Source of the DNA: Plasmopara viticola
Taxonomy: Eukaryota; Oomycota; Peronosporomycetes; Peronosporales; Peronosporaceae
Length of the DNA: 64,000 bases
Direction of reading: 5' to 3'
Assembly: GCA_001695595.3 (NCBI GenBank)
Contig: MBPM02000026.1
Location: 310,001-374,000, forward strand
The stretch's first letter is position 1; every line of letters starts with the position of its first letter. Positions 35,901-46,700 of the stretch are shown piece by piece. The notes under the pieces are model-generated. The model did no database searches. It had not been told where the DNA came from and was given only the letters and a program-made list of their open reading frames with translations. The position numbers and the translations under genes were made by a program.

Positions 35901-37002
35901 ACTCGATCGGTACTTCGGTAAAAAATAGATTTGAGATCATTGTGCGATACGATAAGCAGCTCATTGACAAAGTTTGAAGCCACAAAAATATTTGTTTCAG
36001 TCGATCAACGTGCGTCTTGACAATTAACGGAAACTCGGAACGTTCGAGTCCCGTTCTCGGCAGGAAATTTCTTGGATGCAATGCCTCTTGATTTCGATGA
36101 ACATGTGGGTTTAGACAAACCGCATGTACTTCTTTCAGTACATTGACACAAAACGCCATGGCACTTTGGACAAGAAGGTACACAATCGCGTTCTCTTCGC
36201 TCCCCATCGTCATTTGCTGCGCGTGGCACTTCTTCTGGCTCGTCTTGTGACCCTTTGCACTGTGTTTCTTGCAAAATCCTTCCGGTTTCCACGCTAATGG
36301 GTCACCACAGTCGCAGCATCCTCCGGACGAACAACGGTAGACTCGATAATCGTGTCCTTCGTGTTCTTCGGGGTCAAAACAGGCCAGACACATGCAACTC
36401 GAGTCCGATAAGCCACACGTTCGACACCGATACGCCATATGATCACCATGCCACACTTCCTCGCACTTGAGACGCTTGACACTGCCATAATGTGCGGCTA
36501 CACACGCGTGGAAACCCTCCGGTAGCTTAAACTGAACCGACGTACTAAAAGAACCGGTACTGCTCTCCTCTTGTTCATAGCTGATGCAGCTCACAGCTGT
36601 ATTTTGTGCGTAAGAGCACGATATGAGCTCCGGTTGCTCTTGCATCGGATATTGCGCGTGGGTGCGTGCATGTACTGCAATCATAACACGCAGCAAGAAT
36701 TGCAATAAATTTGGAAAATACGCGACATCCGTATTGGCCAAAAGATTAAGCGTAAGCAGGCGCTGTGAGGCACGCGCTGCAGCTAGAAAGGCGGCGACCA
36801 GCCGTGATTCGTCCTGAGCGTCGGTTTGTGCGCGGAACAGCGCCTCTAATTGCGCTTCTAGCGCCACTTCTGCGTCAGATGAAGATGAAAGTGCGTCAAA
36901 GCTACCCGTCTGGTTCTTGCTAGACGTGGAGCGAGCCAGAGAAGCTGCCACGTCGAGCTCAACGACGCGCCGCTCGTGCTCGGCATCTCCAGTCTTGACC
37001 AT
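29914..37002 (-). CDS. UBR1-like E3 ubiquitin ligase (N-recognin family)
   Basis: An intronless protein of about 2362 aa. UBR1-type ligases bind destabilising N-termini with a UBR box and ubiquitinate the protein with E2 partners through a RING, in the N-degron pathway. The UBR box is at about residues 180-247, with Cys/His pairs intact (CRTCGLSDSSCMCLACFD, CSSGGCCDCGD, CKKH). A long helical region follows. An acidic stretch (DDEMEFDDDLEEEHEEEDEW) and a basic stretch (RKRRRKRS) precede an extended RING at about 1518-1650 (CGLCRLPC, CGHAIHHACLKAYL, CPICRR). The C-terminus holds the Cys/His-rich UBR-like cap, about 2204-2320 (FIPLPRVYMDLF, CLFCGQVLCC, GECTQHAQRC, GTGAFLL, YLRRGKTLYLD). I prefer the Met at 37002 (MVKTGDAEHERRVVE); the frame is open to another ATG at 37143, but those 47 extra residues are A+T-rich and look like leader sequence. 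Confidence 0.95.
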   Translation of the reverse strand: MVKTGDAEHERRVVELDVAASLARSTSSKNQTGSFDALSSSSDAEVALEAQLEALFRAQTDAQDESRLVAAFLAAARASQRLLTLNLLANTDVAYFPNLLQFLLRVMIAVHARTHAQYPMQEQPELISCSYAQNTAVSCISYEQEESSTGSFSTSVQFKLPEGFHACVAAHYGSVKRLKCEEVWHGDHMAYRCRTCGLSDSSCMCLACFDPEEHEGHDYRVYRCSSGGCCDCGDPLAWKPEGFCKKHSAKGHKTSQKKCHAQQMTMGSEENAIVYLLVQSAMAFCVNVLKEVHAVCLNPHVHRNQEALHPRNFLPRTGLERSEFPLIVKTHVDRLKQIFLWLQTLSMSCLSYRTMISNLFFTEVPIEWELDATSPLWSSSHFVVATSDENDGTRRTFTPLVTLDVFLKAGILLPVEACDVLGVLYLKLLFDQAFKQKFTCHFVEWYPYWIELYLCASDENKEEGMRNLSRFIDRLFCQLFHSNAQLRELEASFASLRPISDTRPANETCQRRRRQSLNVTTGMVDSMPSSCVEWLMVFLLEKLNELFRSTLRLVTILPQPLLGTPRSVVEGTIESTTLTKGSETIPPAPLVVQTIQAVDCGRNVFKKRIYARLCSDLRTLLVHSQLSAEVLLRSFRRIENDKVVLYEASVYAQLLKTFELLQQMDLQTRQIHQHIEFESQKWTFAFVADYEVKLLLSAFLMGVPACFTADVWRNITSNKKGGNEGIHAVIMGKIPLNPMETATFRPLALARSILQPVRVALTQWAVRNGRAKFGLEVIESVATSSMYTEVARLTTMAQLVKHYEQGTAANGSASSESLHFPLHHLFAALIHALCGVVRPKTIDDWRELLGMGISEENKSQDFVFWYDVLDHPLRVLLFSREIKAGLWVRNGAVMLQQLIHYHSKHWRFFGLHSDLFLCQLGAIFLPHGNFTRRFFHKLPIGIFESSVLTLNSMSDARTDSSENGVVNEANCSRLVRQELDLVEEALRLFLQLVLAPVRLALTSYPETAAVWLLEREIMHWLTLGPFTRSELLVRIDMKLVEQVKQLSTHEWAELEEEEILTHVLERVGVYDDPVGNSSGPRTARSNSPSGYGPKMSGSWKLKPELWAQVSSLFECFTPSEAQQCEQNVRKLRGEHAIFLPLLPRQQLKDAKGVDMHRLVAETMLNSSYMASVWFIIMENYWCNVHDSSKGSARQDSNSIASSENLLLAALHCLYVAIEMSPKDSRDVPLKADKRNDVVGSKRTLDDIAPYFDEESTLFHKLCTKIPVEDCRVKGRKIGDGKKASINLLSLLVSLHGQPSATEDIQAVTKLILDSIREKSVLCLQDLDSIKRRQLETRGVDLLTREKDLDSSSCDHDDNNGNGRDDLKLLAKEMMRKRQQQILDKLRSQQMQFLSENTEAVECEANECARTGHEFVDSDYESYDDEMEFDDDLEEEHEEEDEWGFPTGQIDVFLYLNHVSSAISQMQEKHPRAHDRKRRRKRSTRSSSISVENDNWNHLFWMIHDDKSLDEAGEQIVECGLCRLPCDDHAQDSSFGYVGMILPTAMISKIAKGSSSVTKSDVNSVASSRLPSLCVLQPETSGEMRFQLADSVIWSCGHAIHHACLKAYLISLWKQKHGRSPLEMANSEDRLLCERDTEFLCPICRRLSNCLVPRVSFGEARDRALTSESSLKEFDPNEEEEEEKEDDEQQPLTFLPWLESQMSFQDELRINKRRRSRTQSNLRVRRRLLSTASMSSMSPGAQSSDGSLLSPRGHENTVQDGSVEREIGAFCQEIVLRCVRAQLHLPTLLTSSMQDEASVDLEIQQLSSEFGAQTPAWQLLLHCFEVQLRVVAREKTLWQTDTLDPLQLRSMRQLVKLITAAVAFSTPSSVAWTAVEAPIDKHFDSVMTRLNGLIFGQQVLFNDDDEVWLEKWNLHDQLRLEESEDTSDAAIVGTPMLYHPSLLTCFTMRMMWRLSIATANANVAVEQLLTEAFFLARVVFTAQVLQTLMYLLVQNELLNKNDKGQEVQDASSVKLRDFDQVESLRDAAAWISHLLARARILDNSGTIQERTWNTMAIEEQVSALCLPLAQQMLLLMDVILPVPHDRDNSHEENGADSPAVASESCAVCDGLFVATLASSKPPTASKLLDKCLRRLHLPPLRLFFHRQMFPSSQRALCQLWGAQLEAKAAVSRQQARSQTLVMSTDVVAFPLRRQVRLLSCQISGTRNNRLFIPLPRVYMDLFIQYNDKPKGVCNQCAQIPQHPGLCLFCGQVLCCFSACCEVKVGGGMGECTQHAQRCCLGTGAFLLLRACTVILFLGNERRCVWGSLYVDKNGEEDPYLRRGKTLYLDQSRRLALETLLVSHSFSLNTAILQNTSRRDGRRY

Positions 37003-38317
37003 CTTTTTGAGAAAGTGGTGCTCTTTACTGATTTCATCGAAATCCAGAGGTTTTTCGGGAATAAATGATACGTACTTAATATGGTTTAAAGACTGTGCAA
37101 TATTGGTAACATAGATGATGGGAAATGGGGTCATAATTAGCATATTTCAGGTTAAGAGACCACTTTTCATTTAAGCTTGCAAACTCTAACGGGTCGACAT
37201 TATAGCTCATGCTTCACCGAGAAGAACAATCTGCATCTATGCACCTAAGCTCCGCACCGTGTGTCCGTAAGGATTTCAGCTCTGCTATCTGACCACTAAA
37301 TGGTCAGAAGTGGCCTTGCCCTATTGCCCCGTTGTGAGGTGTTGATGCATACAAAAACGCTCTATCATTATCATGTAAGGGAGCAAATAGACATCTGGGT
37401 TTGTCGACACCGGTATTCTGTTTATATAGCCCATCATCGACTGAGAGTAGTAGGAGAATATCAGTGTTAATAGGACTGTCTTTACACAAAATTTCTTTGC
37501 AGATTTCGACGTTTGTCACGAATTGACCGCAACCAAGCATTTATACCGTAATGTGCTTTGTCCCGCAGGTTTTGAGGAGGCGAAACAATTAAAACGAGCT
37601 ATTGACTATTTTTTGAGTGCTGCTCTATAATACGATAGTGCTCGAGTTAACTTCTACTGAGCAAAACTTCTTATGCCTGGAAGGACGTTGCGAAAAATGG
37701 ACATAACAACGAGTCGACTCCAGGGTGTTGTTCTTGATCGTTACAAATACACAGCACTAGTCTCTTATAGTTATATACTCATTACCAAGCATGAAATAAC
37801 CGAATGATACGCTCAATGTCCCAACTGATATGATGATTGTGTTGCCAACAATTATATCCAGACTGGTTGATGACTTTTGGGGACAGATGGCGTGCCTAAC
37901 TTGATATGGACGTCGCTGCGTATAATGTAGTACAGTACTATATTGTATTAAGGCAGTGCAGTGTACTTTAGTTCGTCATCGCTAGCGGACAAACAAAACC
38001 GGTTTTCTCATCTAATTCGTCCTCAGTGATAGGAGTATCAATTGTCTATTCTACATTTGAAAGACACTTTTAGCCAACAAAAAGTGTCCTCAAGTGCCCC
38101 TTTTAATATAAAAAAACAAAATTTCGTATGACTGCTAAAATTTAGTCGGCGGTGCGTTCATTTAAATTTGGGTAGCGTCTTGCTTGACAGCAATAGCACG
38201 ATATATAGATTGTCAAAGATCAGAGCAAATTAAGCGTACTCTATTATACATTTACTAAGCTTCTTTGATTTTAAGCTTCAATCGAACGCGACCATGAAAA
38301 GCAACACAATAAATATC
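37003..38317. other. Upstream region of the UBR gene
   Basis: No supported gene. An in-frame ATG at 37143 offers an alternative UBR start. The 78-codon minus frame at 37304-37540 has no recognised domain. The region ends at the transposon at 38318, about 1.3 kb upstream of the preferred UBR start. Confidence 0.45.
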
Positions 38318-39150
38318 GGGAAATGATACCGGGCAGGCACATTTTGCTAACGGGCAGGCACTGATGTTTATATGAATTAAATTGATTAGCCTTTCTTCTC
38401 TATGATTGGCTGGAGGATTTATCCTCAGTCGTGATAACTTCTTTTGGCTTCGCTTTAACGTCCGTAACTCGCCAGATGCTTGAAAAAGTGTTTTTTGTGC
38501 TTCGGCTGCTTTCTTTTGAAAATAACGAATTTCCTTTTCAGGCGATCTTTGCTCATTATCGCTCTCCAAACGCAGCTCTTTGTACCGGATAGACCAAGAC
38601 TTTTCCAAAGATTGATTCGCATCGTTGGCATGAACAGAGGAACGTTGCAACACTTCCGACTTGCCTTGACTAGAGCGTACTTGTGACGCTAAGTGCTCAA
38701 GCTTGAAATTCACCGATAAATCGTGTTGTTTCCAGCATGCTTGCAGTGCTGGAGTCCTTGGTTTAAACCCTTCTTTAAGCGCTGAAATATTCTCACGCAC
38801 AAGACTAATCACCGACTGGTGTTTATTTTTCTTCAAGACCTGACGGCCACAACTTGAATGAGAACATAGCTCCACCTTGACACTATCAAGCTCTCGCTGG
38901 GCTGCCTCTTTGTCATCTTTGAGCGCAGACGCCGCTTGCAATGCTTCGCTTACCCGTCGACATTCGTCATCAACTTGTCGCAGCAGCGAACTCTTTTCCA
39001 AAGCAAGTTGTTGTTGCCAGTGCGTCTGTCGCTGTCGAGCTGCCGAACTTGTTAAGGACTTGGCAGACAATGCGTTTGCCAGCTGCTTCTCTACTTCCTG
39101 CACCTGAGTTGCCCGTCGCGTCAACTCTATATGGCGATGTAATTGAGCTT
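38255..39150 (-). pseudogene. Captured coiled-coil gene fragment fused to transposon end
   Basis: A minus-strand frame stays open across the interior of the transposon (about 39150 to 38436), continues through its left terminal repeat and stops at 38255. The interior peptide is rich in Gln, Lys, Glu and Leu heptads (QVQEVEKQLANALSAKSLTS, KDDKEAAQRELDSVKVEL, EKEIRYFQKKAAEAQKTLF), typical of coiled-coil cytoskeletal or centrosomal proteins. The C-terminal part (HINISACPLAKCACPVSF) is simply translated terminal repeat. There is no ATG at the 5' end; the first start-like codon is a TTG. I infer an internal exon fragment of a host gene carried by the transposon. The parent gene is not in this window. 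Confidence 0.75.
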
Positions 39151-39408
39151 GCCAAGAGTTTGCAGGGTGTTCATGGTGATGTTACTGCGGAAGAATACGT
39201 CAAAGTTGCGTGGAAAGCCGCGGCTTTAACGTCGAAAAGTAGTTTTGGGATAAGTTGCATCTGAGATTGGTGTAGCATATGAGAATTGATATCACGACTG
39301 AGAATTAACCCTACAGCCAATCACAGAGAAGAAATGCCAATCAATTTAATTCATATAAAGATCAGTGCCTGCCCGTTAGCGAAAAGTGCCTGCCCGGTAT
39401 CATTTCCC
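38318..39408. mobile_element. Pack-type inverted-repeat transposon, 1091 bp, carrying a captured gene fragment
   Basis: It belongs to the same family as the element at 22532-23329. The left end is GGGAAATGATACC at 38318 and the right end GGTATCATTTCCC finishes at 39408. The left arm matches family sequence to about 38435 (ending cagtcgtgat), while the right arm matches from about 39151 (gccaagagtttgcagggtgt). So the left arm is about 118 bp and the right about 258 bp. GGGCAGGCAC-type subterminal motifs occur twice at each end. The roughly 715 bp between the arms is unrelated to the first copy and carries a long coiled-coil reading frame on the minus strand. No transposase is present. Target duplication is unclear (aatatC|GGG and CCC|TATATA). 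It is non-autonomous. Confidence 0.9.
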
Positions 39409-42400
39409 TATATATTTGGTTCACATAAGTATGTGCGCTCTGCATGATCTATTTAAATGTTTCTGAGAACTCACAATGTACACAATTGATTATATGAACC
39501 ATAATGGCAAAGACTAATAAGACGAATAGTAAAGCGAATTGGAGCATCGAGAAACACGAACTGGAATTCAGTATACACTTGGGCGCTCGTCTAGTCTTGT
39601 AGAAGTTACAGAGAATAATTAACAGCGGTGCCGGGCATTGAAGTATTGCTATATTAAGGGTTTGATCCTAATGTATCGTAGAGCGACATTTATTTCAGAT
39701 TAACATTAAAAATCACCAATAACAGAATCTGGAAACAACGATTATTAGATATCGGAAACTGTTATCCCCTGTTGTTTGCAAAATTTCAACATTTGAAACA
39801 AATTGGTTAAAATTACAAAATCATCGAAAACTTTTGCAGGAACTATACCATATGACCCTAATTTCAATTTAACACCCTTTTTTAAATGTGGATCTTTTTG
39901 ACTACTTAAATTGTATATCAAAGGTATTGCAGCACAACACACCTTCGGCTACAATGTATTTAAGTTTTTTCACTGGTCAAAACGCAACGGCTTCACCGCA
40001 AATGTGTTTTGCATACCACCGCGACGACTCGAGACTTTAGCGCTGGCGCCAACTGCTCTAATTGCACAATATTCATGACTGTGCTAATATATGACATTCA
40101 GTATTTCTTAAGAAAAATGCATTTAGCCTTTATTTCATCGCTTGTATGACAGTATGGACTAGCGGCATATTTAGAATTTTAACGTGCAGGTCTAATTTGT
40201 GAGCGAAGTTGAGCACATTTACGCCTGTGGCGCTAGCTTTACCAAATGATGAATATACGATTGATTTTGTGGTTGAACAATTTTGCTTAAGCAAATTTAC
40301 GGCTAAACATCTGCACTTTAAAGGTATTGTACATTATTCCAAGCATACTCATACGATGTAATTCAAGGCAATCCGTGCTACACAATCGCGATGGCACATA
40401 ATTTATAGCATTACTTTTATAGCAAGCAGTTTCTGGTACCAGAATGTTGTACTATATCCTATCATCGCCAGAATCGATTATTTACTCGACCACTAAATAG
40501 ATGATCAGATTTGGTGGGCGGTCAAAGTGTTTTGCAGATGAAGATATAAACCTTGCGCGTTTATTATTACCTGAGGCACTGGTATTACTGCACGCTCTGG
40601 TTACGGTGATCAGCGGGATTAAAAAAAGCAATGTAGGCTGAAAAAAATAACTTAGCGCCCAAGAGTCTACCGACTTAAAGCACTCGGGTTCTCTAATATG
40701 GAAAGCTTAGAATTGACGCCCATTCGGATATCCTATCCACATTTTTGATAGGCCGATTAAATAAATTTTTGATTGGCTAAATTCTACACACACATAACGA
40801 AGAACGCAGCTGAACATGCCTCAACACCGAGATAATATACATTCTTACCTGCAGAAAATAAAAATTATACCACTCCAATCTGTCGCTGCACAATTGACTC
40901 TTTTTTTTCGCACAGCATCATCATATCAACGTTCTCTTACTCTTGCAAAAATAACGTTACCTCAACCAATTGAAATTACATACGCAACCCCCCAGATGTA
41001 GTACAACACACGCACAATATTACGAACACGAGATTGTGGCGATAAGAACAAGAAAGGAAGTAAGAACGGGAACAATCACGGTGCTTTGTGTCAAATATTC
41101 AAGGTCTGATGTTTGGGTACCGAAGCCATCCGAACCAGACCATTCTGGAACGCGTTTTGCTTCAAGAAGCAAGACCAATTGCCCGTTCTCGGCTGTTTTG
41201 CGTTAATTCTAGACGCGATTGAGCTCGTTTTCGCAATTAAACAAACAAACAAAGGACGCAAATAATACTCACTTCCCATTCTATCACCCTGGCGCGCACC
41301 CGCAAGGTCGCTAATTGGCCGATGTGTAGAGGAAGTCAGTTCTTGCTTTGTATGCCGCCGAGGTGCGCCCTCGACAGATTATGCCGTCTCTCCGCCAAGC
41401 CAACAGTAACTTCCACGCTACCCTCTTGCGATATTTGATACGCTAGACACAATAGTATGATGGAGGCCCTTGCGGGGCACACGCCGCTGAAGGCCAGAAC
41501 AATACCAATGTTTATATCGGATAGAAAGACTTCTCAAATGACAGCCCCTGCAGATATATCTCCACGAAGAAAGGCGTCGCTATGCAGATGGCTAATCAGC
41601 AAAAATATTCTTGCAAAGCATTAAAAATCTTCTCGCAAGAAGACTTCGCAAATCTTCTGAAAGCATAAATTTGTCTGCTCTATTTAGATCTAAGGACACC
41701 TGAGGAATGCGAAGTAGTGAATGGCGAAGTATGGTCCGGTGCATGTGATATACTACTCAAAAACGTCCTGGCTTTTGTTCTGAGAAAAGTTCATAGATGT
41801 TTGGGTATACGGGGTACAACATTTTGGACACAACAACACATCACGTGTTAAGAGTGCTCATATAATTCCAAAGAAATGGATCTAGCATATTTCTGGTATA
41901 GTCAACGAAAGTCTACGTCTAGCATATTCGTGAAACCTTACATCTGATTTTTGATTCTGGGCAATGCAAGTGATCTGCTGACGATAACTCGACTGTCAAT
42001 TGTGCCAGCTTGAAAGAATGCAGTTGAAGACCGCCGGAGAGCAAACGAATTCAAAGATGCGATTCAGCGCACATTTTGCGAATGTTGTTGGCAGGATATC
42101 CAGAGAAGGGCTAATCAGTGAGCAAACGCAGAACGACCTTTGCAATACCGATTCTGTTGCCGGCGAAGATTGAAAATGTCGCTTTGGCACAAACATGGGA
42201 CATCGTTGCCGGCATCAACCGAAGAAACGTCAGACCCAATGTTGCAGCCTCAATTACTCCGTTGGCTGCACCAAGAGAGCCCCAGAAAACTGAAGTTTTG
42301 CTAAACTTGATCTTGAGACAGTACCTCGACAAGCCTTCTGCTCATCGGCAGCAAATGACAACGAACAGTTGGGGTTGGCTATCGACAATAAAGGCAGTTG

Positions 42401-43077
42401 CCGATCCTGTACACACTCTAGTTCGAAGGAGGCCAGCATCAACTCGGCGCCATCTCGCATTCGAACATACGAAAACTGCTGTAACACCGTATCGTCAAAG
42501 ACCCCGCATCTGCAAAGATACAGGCTATGATTCGCGAACATGCCGACAACGTGAGCAGCCCATGTGAAACCGTCACTGCTTCAGCTATTTACATTGATTG
42601 CAGCATTTTGTCTACCTTATTTTTTGGTTTAGTGTTGCGCAACGGGTAATTCGTCTTTTATGTCAGCGACACTGACCAGGACTCAGCCATAAGCTTTGTT
42701 AATAACCTTTTCGGGTGTTGTCTTATTTTATTAGTGCCGCGAAGCTTATAGATTATTAATTTTGCTCTATTTAGCCTCATTACTTTTACTTGTTCCATAC
42801 GCAATTCTATATTTATCTAGAAATCATGAAAGTAGAAATCAAAAAAGTAGAAAATCAATACCATTTGAGTCCTGAAAAGTTATATCAGGTGAAAAATGAA
42901 TCGTAGAGCAATACGTAAGATGGAGGGAAACGCGACTAATAAAGTGATGGAATATTGGCGATGTGGCGAAGTCTATCAATAAGGTTTTTAGCCAATCAAA
43001 ATTTTATTTATCGTCTGACCGAAAATGTGGGATGGTTAATAGAATGTGCGAGATGTGCATCCCGATTCCTAAATCTA
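39409..43077. other. Gene-free stretch, with one GC-richer segment of uncertain nature
   Basis: No recognised gene. The segment 41996-42567 stands out: it holds a 149-codon + frame (42118-42567) and three staggered minus frames (42254-42541, 42111-42332, 41996-42196). The minus peptides read better as protein (GAANGVIEAATLGLTFLRL is hydrophobic and small-residue rich), but they shift frame, as expected of a decayed gene. I cannot identify a family. The rest is A+T-rich with short conflicting frames. Confidence 0.4.
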
Positions 43078-43778
43078 ATCCTACTCTAATGAGTACTCTT
43101 ATACTCAAATTGACCCGTCGCTGACATGCTTGATACAGGCAGGGTCCACGCGGCAAGCGCAATGCTCTCCTTTATGAGAAATGATTGGTATCGCTGAAGG
43201 TTGATTGTGTAAATGTCCGAGCAGTTAAAGCAGGAGGGATTAAAAACGAAGGAAAATACGGATTTGATCAGCACGTCAAACCACTAAAATACCGCAACTT
43301 GATAACTGTTTAGATCTCAAGTGAGAGAAATAAGATCCGGATTGTGTTTAATTGCGTAATATACGACTCGTCAACATGAGGGTGGTGCTTCTCAAGAAGA
43401 TCGCGCTATGATATCATTAGCGGCATCGCTATCTAATTAACCTGACCCGACGATGACATTTTTTATACATGCATGATCGATGCGACAAGCGCAATGATCT
43501 TCTGTATGCGGAATGGTTGGTGTAGCAAAAGATTGATTGTACAAATGTTCGAGCAATTAAAAGCAGCAGGGAATTAAAACGAGGAAGAAACACGGATTTG
43601 TTCAGCACGTCAAAATGCTAAATACTGCAACTTATAATTCTTTGGAAATCTGAATAGGTCTTTGGTGGAAGGAAATAGATACGAATTGTATTTGATTGCG
43701 TAATTAACGACTCGCTAACTTGAGGGTGGTGCTTCTAATAAAGATCGCGCTTTGATAGAATAAGCGGCATCGCTATTG
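43078..43778. repeat. Tandem duplication, two diverged copies of a unit of about 344 bp
   Basis: Anchors recur at a constant 344-bp offset: catgcttgat at 43125 and catgcatgat at 43469; tgagggtggtgcttct at 43377 and 43721. Both copies share caagcgcaatg, ttgattgt, aatgt.cgagca.ttaaa, cacggattt/tacggattt, cagcacgtcaaa and gcggcatcgctat. By eye, identity is about 75-80% with several small indels, so the duplication is old. It carries no recognised coding sequence. Confidence 0.85.
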
Positions 43779-46700
43779 AATGCTTGCATAAATTTTAACC
43801 CATTTTTTAATTTGCGTTATGGCGACGTAATCTAAACCGTGTAGCAGGACAATACGAATATTAGACCGAATGCGAGCGGGAACGAGTATTTTTCTGTGTC
43901 GACGTAAAAGTTTCCGTGCATTCTCATTCGTAACAGGGCCTTCATTAAGAAGACCCTTCGTGCAATCGATGCTCACACATACCATCTCACTCTATATACG
44001 TCACGCAAAGCATACAATTTCTTACGTAGCTTTAAGAGATCAAACTATGACAGAATTTTTGTTGATTTGGCGTACAATATCTGACCTCGCGACGCATATA
44101 TGTATGGTCCCGTGAATCTACACCCAATCACCCGACGACTTTTATTAGGTAAAGCAAAGTTGTTGCTGCTAAATTCACTCTCTATTGATAAGAGGAAAGT
44201 GAGCGCCGGAGAAACCCCTATCAAAGAGTCGGAGATGCATTCAAATTACAACACGATTTCTGTGCAACAACGTCATATGTAGCCCCGACACATTGGTTTC
44301 TAACAGCAAAGCGAAAACGCTGGCATTCACGGATGAATTTCTTGTACGACCTCATCAAACTTGATAAAGCGGGTAAAAGGTTCTAGCCAAGTATCCAACT
44401 TGACAGCTGCAAATAAGCGGTAGACTTTGCTGCAAGCAAACAACCTTAAATGGACATACAGTTACCCCGTGAAAACGGGAGTATATACAGCAATTACTGC
44501 ATCTAGTTGTCGCATTAAATTTCATAACAAGATCGAAAAAAAATCATTTTTTGTTGGACAGTACAAACATGGCCTGCTCCAAGCGGAAAATTTTAGCAAA
44601 AGAGTGAACGATAGCTTTTAAAGAAGGTGGAAGATGAAGTCGGCAATTAACACAAAAATTTTACTGTTTAATTTATATTGTAGAGTCGACGCAAATATGT
44701 TCTGAGTTCTCAACAAGAAGGGGATCAACTTATTATAACCATATCTTTAAGTCTACTCTTAAAGGCAGAAAAGTTGTTCAAGGAGTGGAGAGCCGAGCTG
44801 CACGAACTAGTTAGCGTCGTACTTAACGACCGAGTATCGTGAAAATGATGTAATACGTTTTGTATAACTGTATTGAGTTGTGGTTTGCTTAGTACGAGAT
44901 ACTTTCAGGATGCCCATCGTGATGTAAGAGATTTCGGTTTGCTTGGACGCGTAAGAGCTTTTGCATGCCCCCTAAGTGTCCAGTAATAAAGTAATTTTCG
45001 TAGTTTCCAGTCATATGATCAAATCGCGCAACGCGTTCGGTGCGACATCGGATGCCTGATGTACAAAGACTTTAGTTTCTACGTACTGGGCGTCAAGGGA
45101 AATATAAAAAAAACTCAACACAATTTAAAGTGGTTGTTGTAAGATTTTTGACCCTGGATGCATGATAATCTGAAATGTGGGGAATATTGACACGAATTAT
45201 GTAAATGGACTCAATGAAACCTGCGAATTATTCGAAGCAAAAGTGTACACTGTGTGAAATAAATATAGTATCAATGCTAGCCATGCTTCACATGGCACTT
45301 ATATCTTCCTCTTGTAGTCTGCAAGCTTACCGATGTCAGATAGCGGAAGTGAGCACTACAACACTGAGTTAACGATCTATTTCAGTGTGCGATGCCGACA
45401 AAACTTGTGGCGACAAAACCTTACAAGACTTGCTCTACGTAGACAATCTTGTTTGACGAAAGATAGCTTCCCTTCTCAGATGATTTTTTGCTAAAGTTCC
45501 GAACACTATGAATACTGTACGGCGTGTAAGCTTGTAACGCAAGGTATAATATCGTGTCCTGAAAAGTGTGAGCCGGCTTGAGTGTTAAGTGCGAAAACGG
45601 ATGCGCTTGATTCGATGTCGTCGGCCAAACAATATTTTTGAGCAGTCAACAATTGTGTAGACAGCATACAAGCATGTTTTATAGTCTTTTGAAGCCTCGT
45701 TTAGCGTGCAACCAAAGAGAGACTAGATGGCGGGAAATGTCTAATCGCATCAAGGAAAATTAGAAGTGAAGTTAAGTGAGTGGATGCTAAAGTAAGATAG
45801 GAACGTGGATATTTTGATCTCTCACGTTGAATATGTTAGCAGAAAAGCGAATTTATTGTTGCACACCGTTGAGTAGTGGATACGTGTAGTTGGTGTTTGT
45901 GAGATATTGTTGTTGTACTGATGAATGATATGGTGTGTTGCTGATTGCGCTAGCTTGTAAAGACATGCGAGGAATGGCGTGGCATTTCGGCTGCCGGAAC
46001 ACACGAGGGAAAGCCGTTAATGAGCGTCCGGCTTAATATATATAGATTGACTGAGGCTTCTTGAGAAGTCTGCATTTATGTCGATAACATGGGAGCTTCA
46101 AGTAGGCATTGCCAATAATCATTCGAGCGCACAGCAAGCACAACCGAGTACATTGAGTCATGAATGCTTTAAATGGCTGTGGAAGCAGTGCTTGGTCTTT
46201 ATGTTGATTTCGTTGCTTATCATGATCAAATGTGATGCTGAGTTGAGATGTAGAGAATTTCGGTTGAAGACCAGTTAGAACGGCTCGAGCGGAACGGATA
46301 ACGTGTCGGACAAAATCGCTTTCAAGCGCAGTACATCATGATCTTGAAGTACGCGAATCATCGCCCGGCAGCAATTGAGGAAAGACGGACACATGCAGAG
46401 AAAAAGTCGGCCTTAACTCGTCGTTATTCCTGGCTTGGACCAGGGATCGGATATCGGACTGGTACATGCAATGAAACATCGTCGTGCTACCTTTATAACA
46501 GCAATAGAGCCTCACGCGGAACATTTGCAACACTTTTATCGCTTGTGTAATATGTGTCGGATAAGAAATTCCTGTGGGCGCCACGCCGAAATTCTTATAA
46601 ACAGATTTAGGTATTGTCAGTTAGTCCTCTGCTCATCGGCTCGCATCGAAAGTTTTGTTAAACCTGGCTTTAAAAATCTTTGATATAGGCTAAATCCTAT

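Noticed and set aside
37304..37540. 78-codon minus frame upstream of the UBR gene as a possible 5' exon
   Set aside because: No splice junction linking it to the UBR frame was evident and the UBR protein is complete without it.
38255..39124. Treating the coiled-coil frame as an ordinary host gene
   Set aside because: It lies inside a transposon, lacks an ATG at its 5' end and terminates in translated inverted repeat, so a captured fragment is the better reading.
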